The position numbers were made by a program, and so were the translations under genes. A stretch of DNA of 14,753 nt. Source: Treponema sp. (GTDB lineage: Bacteria > Spirochaetota > Spirochaetia > Treponematales > Breznakiellaceae). Below are positions 5,426 to 13,073 of the stretch, piece after piece; the stretch's first letter is position 1; each line of letters opens with the position of its first letter. The notes under the pieces are model-generated. The model was not told where the DNA came from, did not search any database, and saw nothing but the letters and a program-made list of their open reading frames with translations. The DNA is taken from positions 1 through 14,753 of the forward strand of contig JAIROB010000010.1 in the NCBI GenBank assembly GCA_031257695.1, read 5' to 3'.

Positions 5426-7403
5426 TCATTCTCCTTTTAGAACGGACAAAAGCCTGCGGTTACAGGCTTCCACGTCAAAGCCCTGGGGATCAAAATTCTC
5501 GCCCAATTCACGGAGCGCCAGTTTCCGTTCCGCGCCGGCGCCGTTTTCCAGGGCGAGGATGTAGCGCCGGAATCGCATAGGGCCGTCTATGTGTTCCGGC
5601 GGAGCGGAACCGGAGCCGGCGACGCAACGCGCTTCCAGGGCGCCTTCGTTCTCATGCCGGGAGAGGAGCAGTATCTTGACCGTCCATTTTGATCCGTATT
5701 CGTAGAGAAAGGCAGCGTTTCCCCCTATGGCCAGCTCTCCCAGGGTCAAATCGAGTTCCAGCCTATCCCGCTCCCCCTGTTCCTCCGGGGAAAAATGATA
5801 GGGATATCCGGCTTTCCAGCCAAAAAGCGCCTGGATTATCCCGTGGAGTTCCTTCAGGCTGCAGCTTTCCGGCAGGACAACGCGGCGCCACACATCCGCT
5901 CCCCCAAGGCTCACCTGGACGGTCCGCCATCCGGCGTCTTCTCCGGTTTTCGCCGCCCTTACCACGGAAAGATTGCTCCGTCTAAAGCCGTTCAGAGCGT
6001 CCTCTATCAGCTCCTTAATATCCTCATAGGTTTCGATCATGCTGTCCAGGGAATTATCTAAGGACTCCAGTTCTTCATCCGTGAAGGGGCCGTCAAAGTC
6101 CAGATCCTCCATGGCCCCGGCGACATGGTTTTGAATCTGGGAAAGGATGATGAAGGTATGTTTTGGCAGCCAGGCGGCGTTGATATCCCCCCTGCTCAGG
6201 CGGGCCGTCAGGTCGACCACCGCCGTATGCAGTTCCGTCATGCGCTGGCGGACAGGCCCCGCCGCGGCGTCGGTAAAAGGCGAATAACGGGAGCCCAATT
6301 CGGCGTATAGTTCGGCCACATACTCCGAAAAGCGCTCGAAGGTATGCTCCGACATATTCACCGTCGGGGGTATGATCCGCCTTACCAGAGCCGGTATGTC
6401 CCTGTCCCGCCGGAAAAAAGCGTCCCAGACATAGGACTGGGTCGTATAGTCCGAGATGAAGGTGGCATCGGAATTCAGCAGTTCCTCAAGGGGCGCCACA
6501 AAGGGGAGCGAGAGCATTCCCTTTATATCGGGAATCTCCTTGCCGGCAAACCAGAACCGGGTTTCTATGCCATAGGAGGTGGTTTCTATGCGGTCGGTCT
6601 GCTCGTAGAGAAAATCCTCCAGGGCATAGGCCGGCAGATCCCTCATTCGCTCCCCCCCGTACCAGTAGGCATAGGCTATCTGTTCCTCCGTGCTTTCCCC
6701 GGGCCCCAGCAGCTTGAAGGAATCCTCAAACCCCTTTTCGGCGGCCTCCTGCCAGGCATAGAGATCCGCCTTGGACCACTCATCCTTTCCCGCCCGCTCC
6801 AGGGCGAAGGCCTTTTTTCCAGTCCAGGGTACGGACCACAAACCGGTCCCCCGGCACCAGGGCCAGTTCCCGGTAAAGATTCCGCATATCCAGGGTTTGG
6901 ACGGACACATCCGGCGGATCGTCGTAGGGATCGTTTGTAAATGCCTTTTCGTTGATCGGGTTATCCCTGGCCACGTATTGGGGGGCGTATTCCTCCCCGA
7001 AAATGGTATAGTAGGGATAGAATTCCTCCGGCGGTCCCGTAATCGAAGAAAACGGAATTTGTTTTCCTTTGTAAAAAAACCGGTATTCCTGGGGCAGCAA
7101 AACCGGGTTGGCAAAGGGCACGCACCGGTGTCCGGGAACGAGGATGCCGTTCCGCAGTTCCCACCGGGTAGGGCTGATGACAAAGCGCAGCGGCTCAAAA
7201 AAACCCCGCCGGGAAACCCAGCGTTCCTCCTCCACACGAAAGGCAAGGTTCTGGGAATCGATAAACGCCGCAATCTCCTCAGCCAAATAGCTGTTTCGGG
7301 ACGTGTCCAAGAGCCGGATGAAACTCGTTACATCGTCAAGGGTAAAGGGCGCCTGGTGATTATCGAGAAATTCGTAGAGAGCGTCTTCCTGGTTCTCATT
7401 CAT
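5426..7403 (-). pseudogene. pRiA4b ORF-3-like domain protein, split by a +1 frameshift at 6813-6818
   Basis: Two overlapping frames together make one protein of about 658 residues. The N-terminal frame starts at ATG 7403 and reads to a stop at 6780 (ends VRTLDWKKGLRP...). The C-terminal frame continues sensibly as KAFALERAGKDEW and ends at 5426. The switch falls on a run of six A (plus-strand T at 6813-6818); removing one A gives DWKKAFALERA with no break. The C-terminal part (VSLGGADVWRRVVLPESCSLKELHGIIQALFGW) is a plasmid pRiA4b ORF-3-like domain of unknown function. The long N-terminal part is not recognised. The gene could be inactivated, phase-variable through the homopolymer, or intact with a sequencing error. 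A canonical -1 slip would give the wrong frame. No good ribosome site precedes 7403. Confidence 0.75.
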
Positions 7404-7449
7404 TGATTACGCTAGTATGTACCAAAAAGACCCTTTCTGACAAGGCGGG

Positions 7450-7520
7450 GGGCAAAGAGTAGCAAGGAATGAGGGCTAAAGACCGGGGACAGAGCCCGGG
7501 GGTTCAAATCCCCTTGCCCG
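7450..7520 (+). other. Degenerate tRNA-like cloverleaf
   Basis: A near-consensus tRNA T-arm is present: gggg (7499-7502), loop ttcaaat, cccc (7510-7513). It is followed by ttgccc (7514-7519), which pairs with gggcaa at 7450-7455 like an acceptor stem. In between, tagc/gcta can form a D-stem, and ccggg/cccgg closes a 7-base loop like an anticodon arm. U33 is missing, the variable loop is absent and the D-to-anticodon spacer is too long, so it is unlikely to be a working tRNA. It may be a decayed tRNA gene or a chance cloverleaf around a real T-arm remnant. Confidence 0.3.
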
Positions 7521-7555
7521 GAAGGAGATTAGCAACCGGCCGGTAGAACAAGGTC

Positions 7556-7720
7556 TCAACTGCGGGCTTTTGAGAGTATCTCCGGGTTATCCGATGCGTA
7601 ATTCAGCACATCGGCCATTATGCCGGTGTAGCCTTTCCCCAGGGCTTTGTATTTCTCCAAGGTTTCCGGTTCTATGTTCCCCGGGCGGCTTGTTCCGCAT
7701 ACATAAGGAATTACAAAACT
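7556..7720 (-). pseudogene. Antitoxin-like gene fragment (C-terminal part) ending at the tRNA-Leu 3' end
   Basis: Minus-strand bases 7720-7556 read as 54 codons and a TGA. The readable core is TLEKYKALGKGYTGIMADVL, followed by NYASDNPEILSKARS. The LxKGYxxxMxxVL pattern resembles the C-terminal end of small type II antitoxins (BrnA-like). No start codon or ribosome site fits, and the similarity stops where the tRNA-Leu gene begins, so the 5' part is missing. No toxin partner is seen nearby. I read it as a remnant left beside the tRNA, with modest confidence in the family. Confidence 0.4.
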
Positions 7721-7803
7721 GCCCAGAAGAAGACTCGAACTTCCATGCCGGTGAAGGCACTGGTACCTGAAACCAGCGTGTCTACCAATTCCACCATCTG
7801 GGC
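7720..7803 (-). tRNA. tRNA-Leu (anticodon CAG)
   Basis: This is a complete class II tRNA of 84 bases on the minus strand. The 7-bp acceptor stem is GCCCAGA with TCTGGGC and discriminator A. The D-arm lies around GGTGGAATTGGTAGACACGC. The anticodon stem CTGGT/ACCAG closes the loop TTCAGGT, giving anticodon CAG, which reads CUG. A long variable arm and the T-arm (GAAG, loop TTCGAGT, CTTC) follow. The CCA end is not encoded; the next bases are GTTTTG. The long variable arm and the GG-containing D-loop fit leucine identity. Confidence 0.95.
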
Positions 7804-7822
7804 AACGGCTAATTACTACAAT

Positions 7823-7851
7823 AATCTATACCAAGCCTGGAGAAAGGTCAA
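7823..7851 (-). promoter_or_regulatory. Promoter of tRNA-Leu
   Basis: On the minus strand there is a TTGACC -35 box (7846-7851). A -10 box follows, either TAGATT (7823-7828, 17-base spacer) or TATAGA (7825-7830, 15-base spacer). The tRNA 5' end lies 20 bases beyond. It is back to back with the ptsI promoter. Confidence 0.5.
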
Positions 7852-7869
7852 TGGGGCGCGTTGCCCCAT
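7851..7869. promoter_or_regulatory. Perfect hairpin between the divergent tRNA-Leu and ptsI promoters
   Basis: A 7-bp perfect stem, atggggc (7851-7857) and gccccat (7863-7869), has a 5-base loop gcgtt. It abuts the tRNA -35 box and sits about 30 bases upstream of the ptsI -35 box. It could be an operator or a leftover terminator; neither is shown. Confidence 0.35.
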
Positions 7870-7900
7870 AAAAGTTAAATTACCGGTCCCCCCGCCGTAT

Positions 7901-7929
7901 TTGACAGTATGTGCCTCTTGGGGTATTCT
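7901..7929 (+). promoter_or_regulatory. Sigma-70 promoter immediately before ptsI
   Basis: A consensus TTGACA -35 (7901-7906), a 17-base spacer and a TATTCT -10 (7924-7929) are present. Transcription would begin near 7936, only about 3 bases before the ptsI ATG at 7939, which predicts a leaderless or nearly leaderless mRNA for the ptsI-der-merR-rsm22 operon. Confidence 0.6.
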
Positions 7930-7938
7930 TACTGCATT

Positions 7939-9675
7939 ATGAAAAAGTTGAAGGGTATTTCCGTCTCCCCGGGTATTGCTATCGGGAAGTTTTTCCTCCA
8001 CCGGGGGAATGAATTTCTCAATATTCCCCGGTACGCCATTCGGAAAAGCCAGGTGGAACCGGAGTGGCAGCGTTTCCTCTCCGCCATGGAAGCGGCGGCC
8101 GCTGATGTGCGGAGCCTCCATGACAAGGCTTTCCGTGAAATGAGCCGGGAAAAGGCGGCTATTTTTGAGGCCCACTTGATGATGCTGGAGGATACGGAGT
8201 TCCAGAACCAGATCAAGATCCGGCTGGAGTCGGAGCGGGAGAACATTGAGTGGGTGGTCTGGGAGAGCGCCCGGGAGATTACCGACAAGATGCTCTCCTC
8301 CCCGGACGCGTATTTTCGGGAGCGGGCGGTGGATATAGCGGATGTGTCCCACAGGATGATGCATAAGTTGCTCGGAATAAGCGAATTTGCCCTGGCGGAT
8401 CTGAGCGAGGATGTCATACTGGTGGCCCACGATCTCCTGCCCTCGGAGGCGCTGACCATGAACAAGGAAAGGGTCAAGGCGCTGGCGCTGGATATGGGGG
8501 GCTATACCTCCCACACCGCTATTTTGGCCCGGTCCTTTGGGATTCCCGCGGTTCTGGGGCTTTCTTCGATTACCAGGGAGGTCAACACCGGGGATATTTT
8601 GGTGGTGGACGGCGAAACTGGGCAGGTGATCATCAATCCCGGCAAGGCGGCGCTGGTTAAATATCAGGACGCCGGCAAACAGCGCGAACAGGACCAGGCC
8701 AAGCTGCTTTCCCTGGCGGATCTGAGGGCGGAAACCACGGACGGCCGCCGGGTTATCCTCAAGGCGAATATCGAGATACCCGAGGAGGTCGAACAGGCCC
8801 TGCGCTACGGAGCCGAGGGCATAGGCCTCTACCGTTCCGAATTTCTCTTTCTTACCCCCGGCCAGGCAGCGGAGGAGGAGGCGCAGTACCAGGCCTATAG
8901 CAGGGTTGTCAAGGCTATGGGGGATTTGCCGGTGACTATCCGCACCCTGGATGTGGGGGGCGACAAGGTATCGCCTAACGTTCAAGCCGCGGATGAAAAA
9001 AACCCCCTGCTGGGCTGGCGGGCCATCCGTATGTGCCTGGCCCTGCCGGATCTGTTTAAGACTCAACTGAGGGCCATACTCCGCTCCAGCGTCCACGGCA
9101 ATGTAAAGATCATGTTCCCCATGATTTCCGGGATCGAAGAGCTGGAACAGGCCCTGGCCCTGCTGGAGGAGGCCAAGGCGGAGTGCCGGGAGAAAAAGCA
9201 GGGCTTCGCCGAAAACATCGAGGCGGGGACCATGATAGAGATCCCTTCGGCGGCGCTTACCGCGGGGATTCTGGCTCAAAAATCGGATTTTTTTTCCATT
9301 GGAACCAACGATTTGCTTCAATATACCCTGGCGGTTGACCGGGGCAACGAGAAGGTCAGCTACCTGACCCAGCCCTTCCACCCGGCTATGTTGCAGCTCC
9401 TCAAGATGACCATAGACGCGGCCCACGCCAGGGGCATCAAGGCGGCTATGTGCGGGGAGCTGGCGGGAACCGTTTTAGCCGCCCCCCTGCTGCTAGGCCT
9501 GGGCCTGGACGAATTCAGCATGGCCGCCGCGGCCATCCCCCAGGTTAAGCGGATCATCCGGAAGGCTTCCCTGGAGGAGTGCCGCGTCCTGGCGGAAAAA
9601 GCCCTGGCCGGCGTTTCCTACAAGCAAACCTACGCCATGGTCAAGTCATGGCTGGCGAAACATGATGCGCTTTGA
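7939..9675 (+). CDS. ptsI: Phosphoenolpyruvate-protein phosphotransferase (PTS enzyme I)
   Basis: This 578-residue cytoplasmic protein has the normal EI length. EI takes phosphate from PEP onto a histidine and passes it to HPr. The N-terminus MKKLKGISVSPGIAIGK is the family start and fixes the ATG at 7939; the frame is open ten codons further upstream, but that part overlaps the promoter. The phospho-histidine is H192 in GGYTSHTAILARSFGIPAV. The PEP-binding barrel includes GIGLYRSEFLF, the signature DFFSIGTNDLLQYTLAVDRGN, and the catalytic Cys in AAMCGELAG. No Shine-Dalgarno sequence is seen, which fits a leaderless message. The 3' end overlaps der by 14 bases. No ptsH or sugar EII lies nearby; with ptsN on the other side of the tRNA, a regulatory phosphorelay is the likely role. 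Confidence 0.95.
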   Translation: MKKLKGISVSPGIAIGKFFLHRGNEFLNIPRYAIRKSQVEPEWQRFLSAMEAAAADVRSLHDKAFREMSREKAAIFEAHLMMLEDTEFQNQIKIRLESERENIEWVVWESAREITDKMLSSPDAYFRERAVDIADVSHRMMHKLLGISEFALADLSEDVILVAHDLLPSEALTMNKERVKALALDMGGYTSHTAILARSFGIPAVLGLSSITREVNTGDILVVDGETGQVIINPGKAALVKYQDAGKQREQDQAKLLSLADLRAETTDGRRVILKANIEIPEEVEQALRYGAEGIGLYRSEFLFLTPGQAAEEEAQYQAYSRVVKAMGDLPVTIRTLDVGGDKVSPNVQAADEKNPLLGWRAIRMCLALPDLFKTQLRAILRSSVHGNVKIMFPMISGIEELEQALALLEEAKAECREKKQGFAENIEAGTMIEIPSAALTAGILAQKSDFFSIGTNDLLQYTLAVDRGNEKVSYLTQPFHPAMLQLLKMTIDAAHARGIKAAMCGELAGTVLAAPLLLGLGLDEFSMAAAAIPQVKRIIRKASLEECRVLAEKALAGVSYKQTYAMVKSWLAKHDAL

Positions 9676-11050
9676 CCCCGGCTCCACATACCGGAAGCTC
9701 CCCAGGGTGGTTCTGGCGGGCCGTCCCAACGTGGGCAAATCCACCCTTTTTAACCGCCTGCTCCACAAACGCCGCTCCATTACCGATCCGTCCCCCGGCG
9801 TTACCCGGGACCCCGTGGCCATGGACGGCTTTATCAAGGGTATGCCCCTGACCCTCATGGACACCGGGGGGTTCAAGCTGGACCGCAAGGCGGAGGGGGG
9901 CAGGGAAATCCCCGGCGATATCCTGGACGATCTGGTGGTGGCAAAAACCCTGGGCGCGCTGGAAACCGCGGATCTGATCCTCCTGATCCTGGAAGCGGGG
10001 GAGTTCACACCGGAGGACGAAGAATTCATCAGCCTCCTGCGGCCCTATCAGGAAAAGCTCATGGCGGTGGTGAACAAGACCGAGGGGGGCCGCCGGGAAA
10101 ACGAGTCCTGGAACATCCTCTCCTACGGCTTTGACCGGGTGTGGATGATTTCCGCGGAGCATGGGGACAATGTGGGGGATCTGGAAGATGCCATCGTCGC
10201 CCGGCTTGATTTTTCCCGGGTTGAGCCTGACGGGGCGGAGGAACGGCCCGTTAGAATAGCTATTGTGGGGAAACCCAACACGGGGAAGTCTACCCTGTCG
10301 AACCGGCTTACCGCTTCCGCAGCGTCCATAGTAAGCGATATTCCCGGCACTACCAGGGATGTTGTGGAAGGCGCCTTTTCCTATAAGAACCGCGCCTTTC
10401 AGGTTTTGGACACCGCGGGGATACGCCGGAAAAGCAAGGTTACGGAAAATGTCGAATACTATTCGGTGAACCGCGCCATTAAAAGCATGGACGACGCAGA
10501 CATAGTGTTTCTGATGATCGACGCCCGGGAGGGCCTGTCGGATCAGGACAAGAAGATCGCCGCCCTGGCGGACAGGCGGGGGCGGGGGATCATCATGGTT
10601 CTCAATAAATGGGATCTCATGCCGGATATAAAAAACACCTTTGCTGCGGTCCGGGACCGTATCCGCTTCCTCTTTGGCCAGATGGAATACGCCCCCATCC
10701 TGCCGGTGAGCGCCAACGACGGCTCCGGCGTGGACGCCCTGCTCAACACCGCCCTGGGGATGTACGCCCAACTGAACCGCCGCACCGACACCGGCGTTTT
10801 GAACCAGGCCCTGGGGCGCTGGCTTGCGGAGAACCCGCCCCCGGTGGGCCCCCAGACCCGGTTCAAGATCAAGTACGCTGTTCAGGTTTCGGACAACCCC
10901 GTGAAGTTCGTCTTCTTCGCCTCCCGTCCCCAGGCGGTGGGGGGCGCCTATGTCAGCTATCTGCGGAACAAGATACGCCGGGATCTGGGCTATTCCCTGA
11001 TCCCCGTGGGAGCGGAGATCCGCGCTTCCGCCGCAAAGGAACGGAGTTAG
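9662..11050 (+). CDS. der: Ribosome-associated double GTPase Der (EngA)
   Basis: This 462-residue protein has the tandem GTPase layout unique to Der, which acts in 50S ribosomal subunit maturation. Domain 1 has the P-loop GRPNVGKST (20-28), DTGG, and N138-K-T-E141 at the G4 position. Domain 2 has GKPNTGKST (203-211), DTAG, and N315-K-W-D318. A C-terminal KH-like domain follows (about 370-455). The G4 motif of domain 1 is NKTE rather than the usual NKxD, a conservative change at the guanine-specificity residue. The gene overlaps ptsI by 14 bases; the ATG at 9665 is an alternative start. The ribosome site is weak, so translation is probably coupled to ptsI. The merR-like gene follows after 3 bases. 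Confidence 0.95.
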   Translation: MMRFDPGSTYRKLPRVVLAGRPNVGKSTLFNRLLHKRRSITDPSPGVTRDPVAMDGFIKGMPLTLMDTGGFKLDRKAEGGREIPGDILDDLVVAKTLGALETADLILLILEAGEFTPEDEEFISLLRPYQEKLMAVVNKTEGGRRENESWNILSYGFDRVWMISAEHGDNVGDLEDAIVARLDFSRVEPDGAEERPVRIAIVGKPNTGKSTLSNRLTASAASIVSDIPGTTRDVVEGAFSYKNRAFQVLDTAGIRRKSKVTENVEYYSVNRAIKSMDDADIVFLMIDAREGLSDQDKKIAALADRRGRGIIMVLNKWDLMPDIKNTFAAVRDRIRFLFGQMEYAPILPVSANDGSGVDALLNTALGMYAQLNRRTDTGVLNQALGRWLAENPPPVGPQTRFKIKYAVQVSDNPVKFVFFASRPQAVGGAYVSYLRNKIRRDLGYSLIPVGAEIRASAAKERS

Positions 11051-11053
11051 GCC

Positions 11054-11374
11054 ATGACCTCCTACGGGATTGGGCAGGTGGAAAAGCTCCTGGGCGTAAA
11101 GGCCCATGTGATCCGGTACTGGGAAAAGGAGATCCCCCTGATCCGAAGCCGCAGGGATCACGGCGGCAGGCGGGTCTATGCTCAACGGGACCTGCTGATA
11201 CTCTTCCGGCTAAAACACCTCCTCTACGACCGCCGCTTTACCATCCAGGGCGCCCGGGAGCAGCTTTTCCAGGAATATGCCGGCGAAAGCATCTCCCAGG
11301 ACCTTAAGGCCAGTCTCGAAGCCCTCCGCTCGGAGCTGGTGGATATGTACTTCCTCGTCCACAACCGCTTTTGA
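11054..11374 (+). CDS. MerR-family transcriptional regulator (short form)
   Basis: This 106-residue protein starts at ATG 11054, with GGAG about 7 bases upstream inside the der 3' end. Residues 1-70 form a MerR-type winged helix: YGIGQVEKLLGVKAHVIRYWEKEIPLI, then RRDHGGRRVYAQRDLLILFRLKHLL. A helix of about 30 residues follows. There is no C-terminal ligand-binding domain and no metal-binding Cys, so it is like the short MerR proteins often found in housekeeping operons. The signal and targets are unknown. It sits 3 bases after der, and its stop overlaps the start of the Rsm22-like gene by one base (TGATG). It may be a nucleoid-associated or autoregulatory protein, but this is inference. Confidence 0.85.
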   Translation: MTSYGIGQVEKLLGVKAHVIRYWEKEIPLIRSRRDHGGRRVYAQRDLLILFRLKHLLYDRRFTIQGAREQLFQEYAGESISQDLKASLEALRSELVDMYFLVHNRF

Positions 11375-12582
11375 TGGAGCAGCTTTTCCCTCCCCTGACG
11401 GAGGAAGCGCGGCGCCTGATGGACAGGGTCTCCGCCCAGGCGGACAAAACCTTCCCCATACCCCGGCGTTTCCGTTCAGCCCTGATCCGGAATGTGGCGG
11501 AGCTTTCCCGCCTGCTCACCAGCGGCCGGGGGGAGCTTCGGGAATCCTACCTGGGGGAGGGCCCCTTCCTTGCGGCCTACCTGCGTTATTTCCTCCCCTG
11601 GAACGTCTACCGCCTTGCCCGGCTGCTTCCCTCCCTGGATCTGCCCCTGGGCTCCGCTTCCGGGGCCTCCGTTACCGACCTGGGTTCCGGCCCCCTCACT
11701 TTTCCCATCGCCCTGTGGATCTCCCGGCCCGATTTACGGACCCTCCCCCTGGAGTTTCGCTGCCTGGATCGGGCCGCTCCGGCTTTGAGGGCGGGAAAAC
11801 TCCTGTTCGAAGCCCTCTTTGGCAAAAACTCGCCCTGGAAAATCAGAACTATCCACGCCTCGCTGGGGGATCCCCTCAGATTCTCCCGCGCCAACCTGGT
11901 CGTTGCGGCGAATCTGTTCAACGAGCTTTTCTGGAAACTCCCCCGGACGGATCATGGCGCCCTTTCGGCCTTTGCGGAAAAACAGGCGCGGCTGCTCTCG
12001 GCGCTCTGTCTGGAAACGGGCTCCGTCTTTGTGCTTGAGCCGGGCCTTCCCCGCTGCGGCGAGTTCCTCAGCCTGCTCAGACAAGCCCTCGCCGACCGGG
12101 GCCGCTTTCCCCGGGCCCCCTGTGATCACGCCGGTCCCTGCCCGCTCCCCGGCCTTTTCCCTGCCGCCCCCCGCGCTCCCGGACCGGACGCCAAGTGGTG
12201 CCACTTCGCCTTTGACACCGCCGACGCCCCCCCTGACCTGCGCCGTCTTTCGGAGGCGGCGCTTATCCCCAAGGAGCGTTCCGCGCTGAGCTTCCTCCTG
12301 GCGGGGCCCCTTGCCAATGCCCCGGCGCCGGTCTCCGCTCCGGCAGCCGCCGAAACCCTTAGGGCGCGGATCATCTCAGACCCCTTCCCCCTGGGCGATT
12401 CCCGCGCTGCCGGCCGCTACGGCTGTTCCCCGCGGGGACTGGTAGTGGCGCTGGGCACAAAAAGCGACCTGGAGGGGCTGCCATCCGGAACGCTGACGAC
12501 TTTTGCGGTCAAGGCCCCGGAACAGAGGGACGGAAAAAGCGGGGCCCTCATGGTAGAGCTTCCCCGCAAACCGCGCAAATAG
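11374..12582 (+). CDS. Rsm22-like (METTL17 family) ribosomal small-subunit methyltransferase-like protein
   Basis: This 402-residue protein starts at ATG 11374, overlapping the merR-like stop. It has a SAM-binding Rossmann pattern (VTDLGSGPLTFPIALW, then CLDRAAPAL, then LVVAANLFNEL) and the family block GSVFVLEPGLPRCGEFL. The Cys pattern C250-D-H-A-G-P-C256 and W-C276-HF is the Rsm22/METTL17 signature; together with C228 it gives four Cys that could hold an iron-sulfur cluster, as reported for mitochondrial METTL17. Mitochondrial homologs act in small-ribosomal-subunit assembly; whether bacterial ones methylate rRNA is unsettled. Its operon position after der supports a ribosome role. The C-terminal 100 residues are proline- and alanine-rich and less clear. 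Confidence 0.8.
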   Translation: MEQLFPPLTEEARRLMDRVSAQADKTFPIPRRFRSALIRNVAELSRLLTSGRGELRESYLGEGPFLAAYLRYFLPWNVYRLARLLPSLDLPLGSASGASVTDLGSGPLTFPIALWISRPDLRTLPLEFRCLDRAAPALRAGKLLFEALFGKNSPWKIRTIHASLGDPLRFSRANLVVAANLFNELFWKLPRTDHGALSAFAEKQARLLSALCLETGSVFVLEPGLPRCGEFLSLLRQALADRGRFPRAPCDHAGPCPLPGLFPAAPRAPGPDAKWCHFAFDTADAPPDLRRLSEAALIPKERSALSFLLAGPLANAPAPVSAPAAAETLRARIISDPFPLGDSRAAGRYGCSPRGLVVALGTKSDLEGLPSGTLTTFAVKAPEQRDGKSGALMVELPRKPRK

Positions 12583-12641
12583 CAAACTGAGAATTGCCGT
12601 TTGTTATAAAATTTGCTTGACACGGGGTTATGCCTGCGTTA

Positions 12642-12650
12642 TGGTATAAT
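12642..12650 (+). promoter_or_regulatory. Extended -10 promoter for the DUF2798 gene
   Basis: A perfect TATAAT (12645-12650) is preceded by TGG, the extended -10 form. A TTGACA lies at 12617-12622, but the spacer is 22 bases, too long for a normal -35/-10 pair, so the extended -10 probably carries it. The start codon lies 63 bases downstream. Confidence 0.55.
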
Positions 12651-12713
12651 CTGTGAAAACAGCAATATCACTTCCTGATACAGTAATAATGAAAACATCC
12701 AGGGGAGAAGTGT

Positions 12714-12929
12714 ATGACTTTAAAACAGATACTATTTTTTGGAATCGCCATGTCGATAGTAATGTCGGCCGCAATGTCCGCTGTTATGGTTGTCATCAAC
12801 GTCGGCCTTAACAGCCATTTTCTGGAAGCCTGGCTGCCGGGCTGGGGGCTGGGCTTTTTAGTGTCCCTGCCCTTCGCGTTTTTCCTGCCTCCGACGATTC
12901 AAAAGGTGATGGCCAAACTGCATATATAG
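12714..12929 (+). CDS. DUF2798 family small membrane protein
   Basis: This 71-residue protein starts at ATG 12714 with an AGGGGAG ribosome site about 8 bases upstream. It has two hydrophobic segments: about residues 5-29 (QILFFGIAMSIVMSAAMSAV and beyond) and about 42-62 (GWGLGFLVSLPFAFFLPPTI). The layout and the LPxxxxxVxxL ending fit the DUF2798 family of two-helix inner-membrane proteins with no known function. It has its own promoter and stands alone between the ptsI operon and the repeat at 13064. Lower GC in its leader than in the genes before it suggests an independent transcription unit. Confidence 0.75.
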   Translation: MTLKQILFFGIAMSIVMSAAMSAVMVVINVGLNSHFLEAWLPGWGLGFLVSLPFAFFLPPTIQKVMAKLHI

Positions 12930-13055
12930 GAACAAGGCCCCCGGCTAAGGAGGCGGGTTCCGTCCCCAGCAGCGCAAAACCCCGTCTCTATGTCTCTGGA
13001 AAGCTTTTCCTGGAGGGAAGATCCGCGGGGAGCCGGCGTTTGAGGCCGGGGCGTT

Positions 13056-13073
13056 ACGGGGGCGGGCCCCCGT
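13056..13073. terminator. GC hairpin downstream of the DUF2798 gene
   Basis: A perfect 8-bp stem, acgggggc (13056-13063) and gcccccgt (13066-13073), has a 2-base apex gg. It lies about 130 bases past the DUF2798 stop and overlaps repeat copy C. No U-tract follows, so a terminator role is only possible. Confidence 0.35.

Noticed and set aside
6811..6820. Programmed -1 ribosomal frameshift at the six-A run
   Set aside because: A -1 slip leads to the wrong frame; a +1 shift (or one extra base) is needed, which does not fit the usual A-AAA-AAG mechanism.
7450..7520. tRNA-Pyl, suggested by a CTAAA stretch and nearby methyltransferases
   Set aside because: CTA does not fall in a 7-base loop with U33, and no pyrrolysine genes are seen.
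7816..9426. Long minus-strand frame opposite ptsI
   Set aside because: PtsI motifs are unambiguous on the plus strand; the antisense frame runs across the tRNA promoter and has no domain.
9641..11185. Long minus-strand frame opposite der
   Set aside because: Der carries both GTPase domains on the plus strand; the antisense frame is a GC artefact.
12617..12650. Standard -35/-10 promoter using TTGACA at 12617
   Set aside because: The 22-base spacer is too long; the TGG-extended -10 alone is the better reading.
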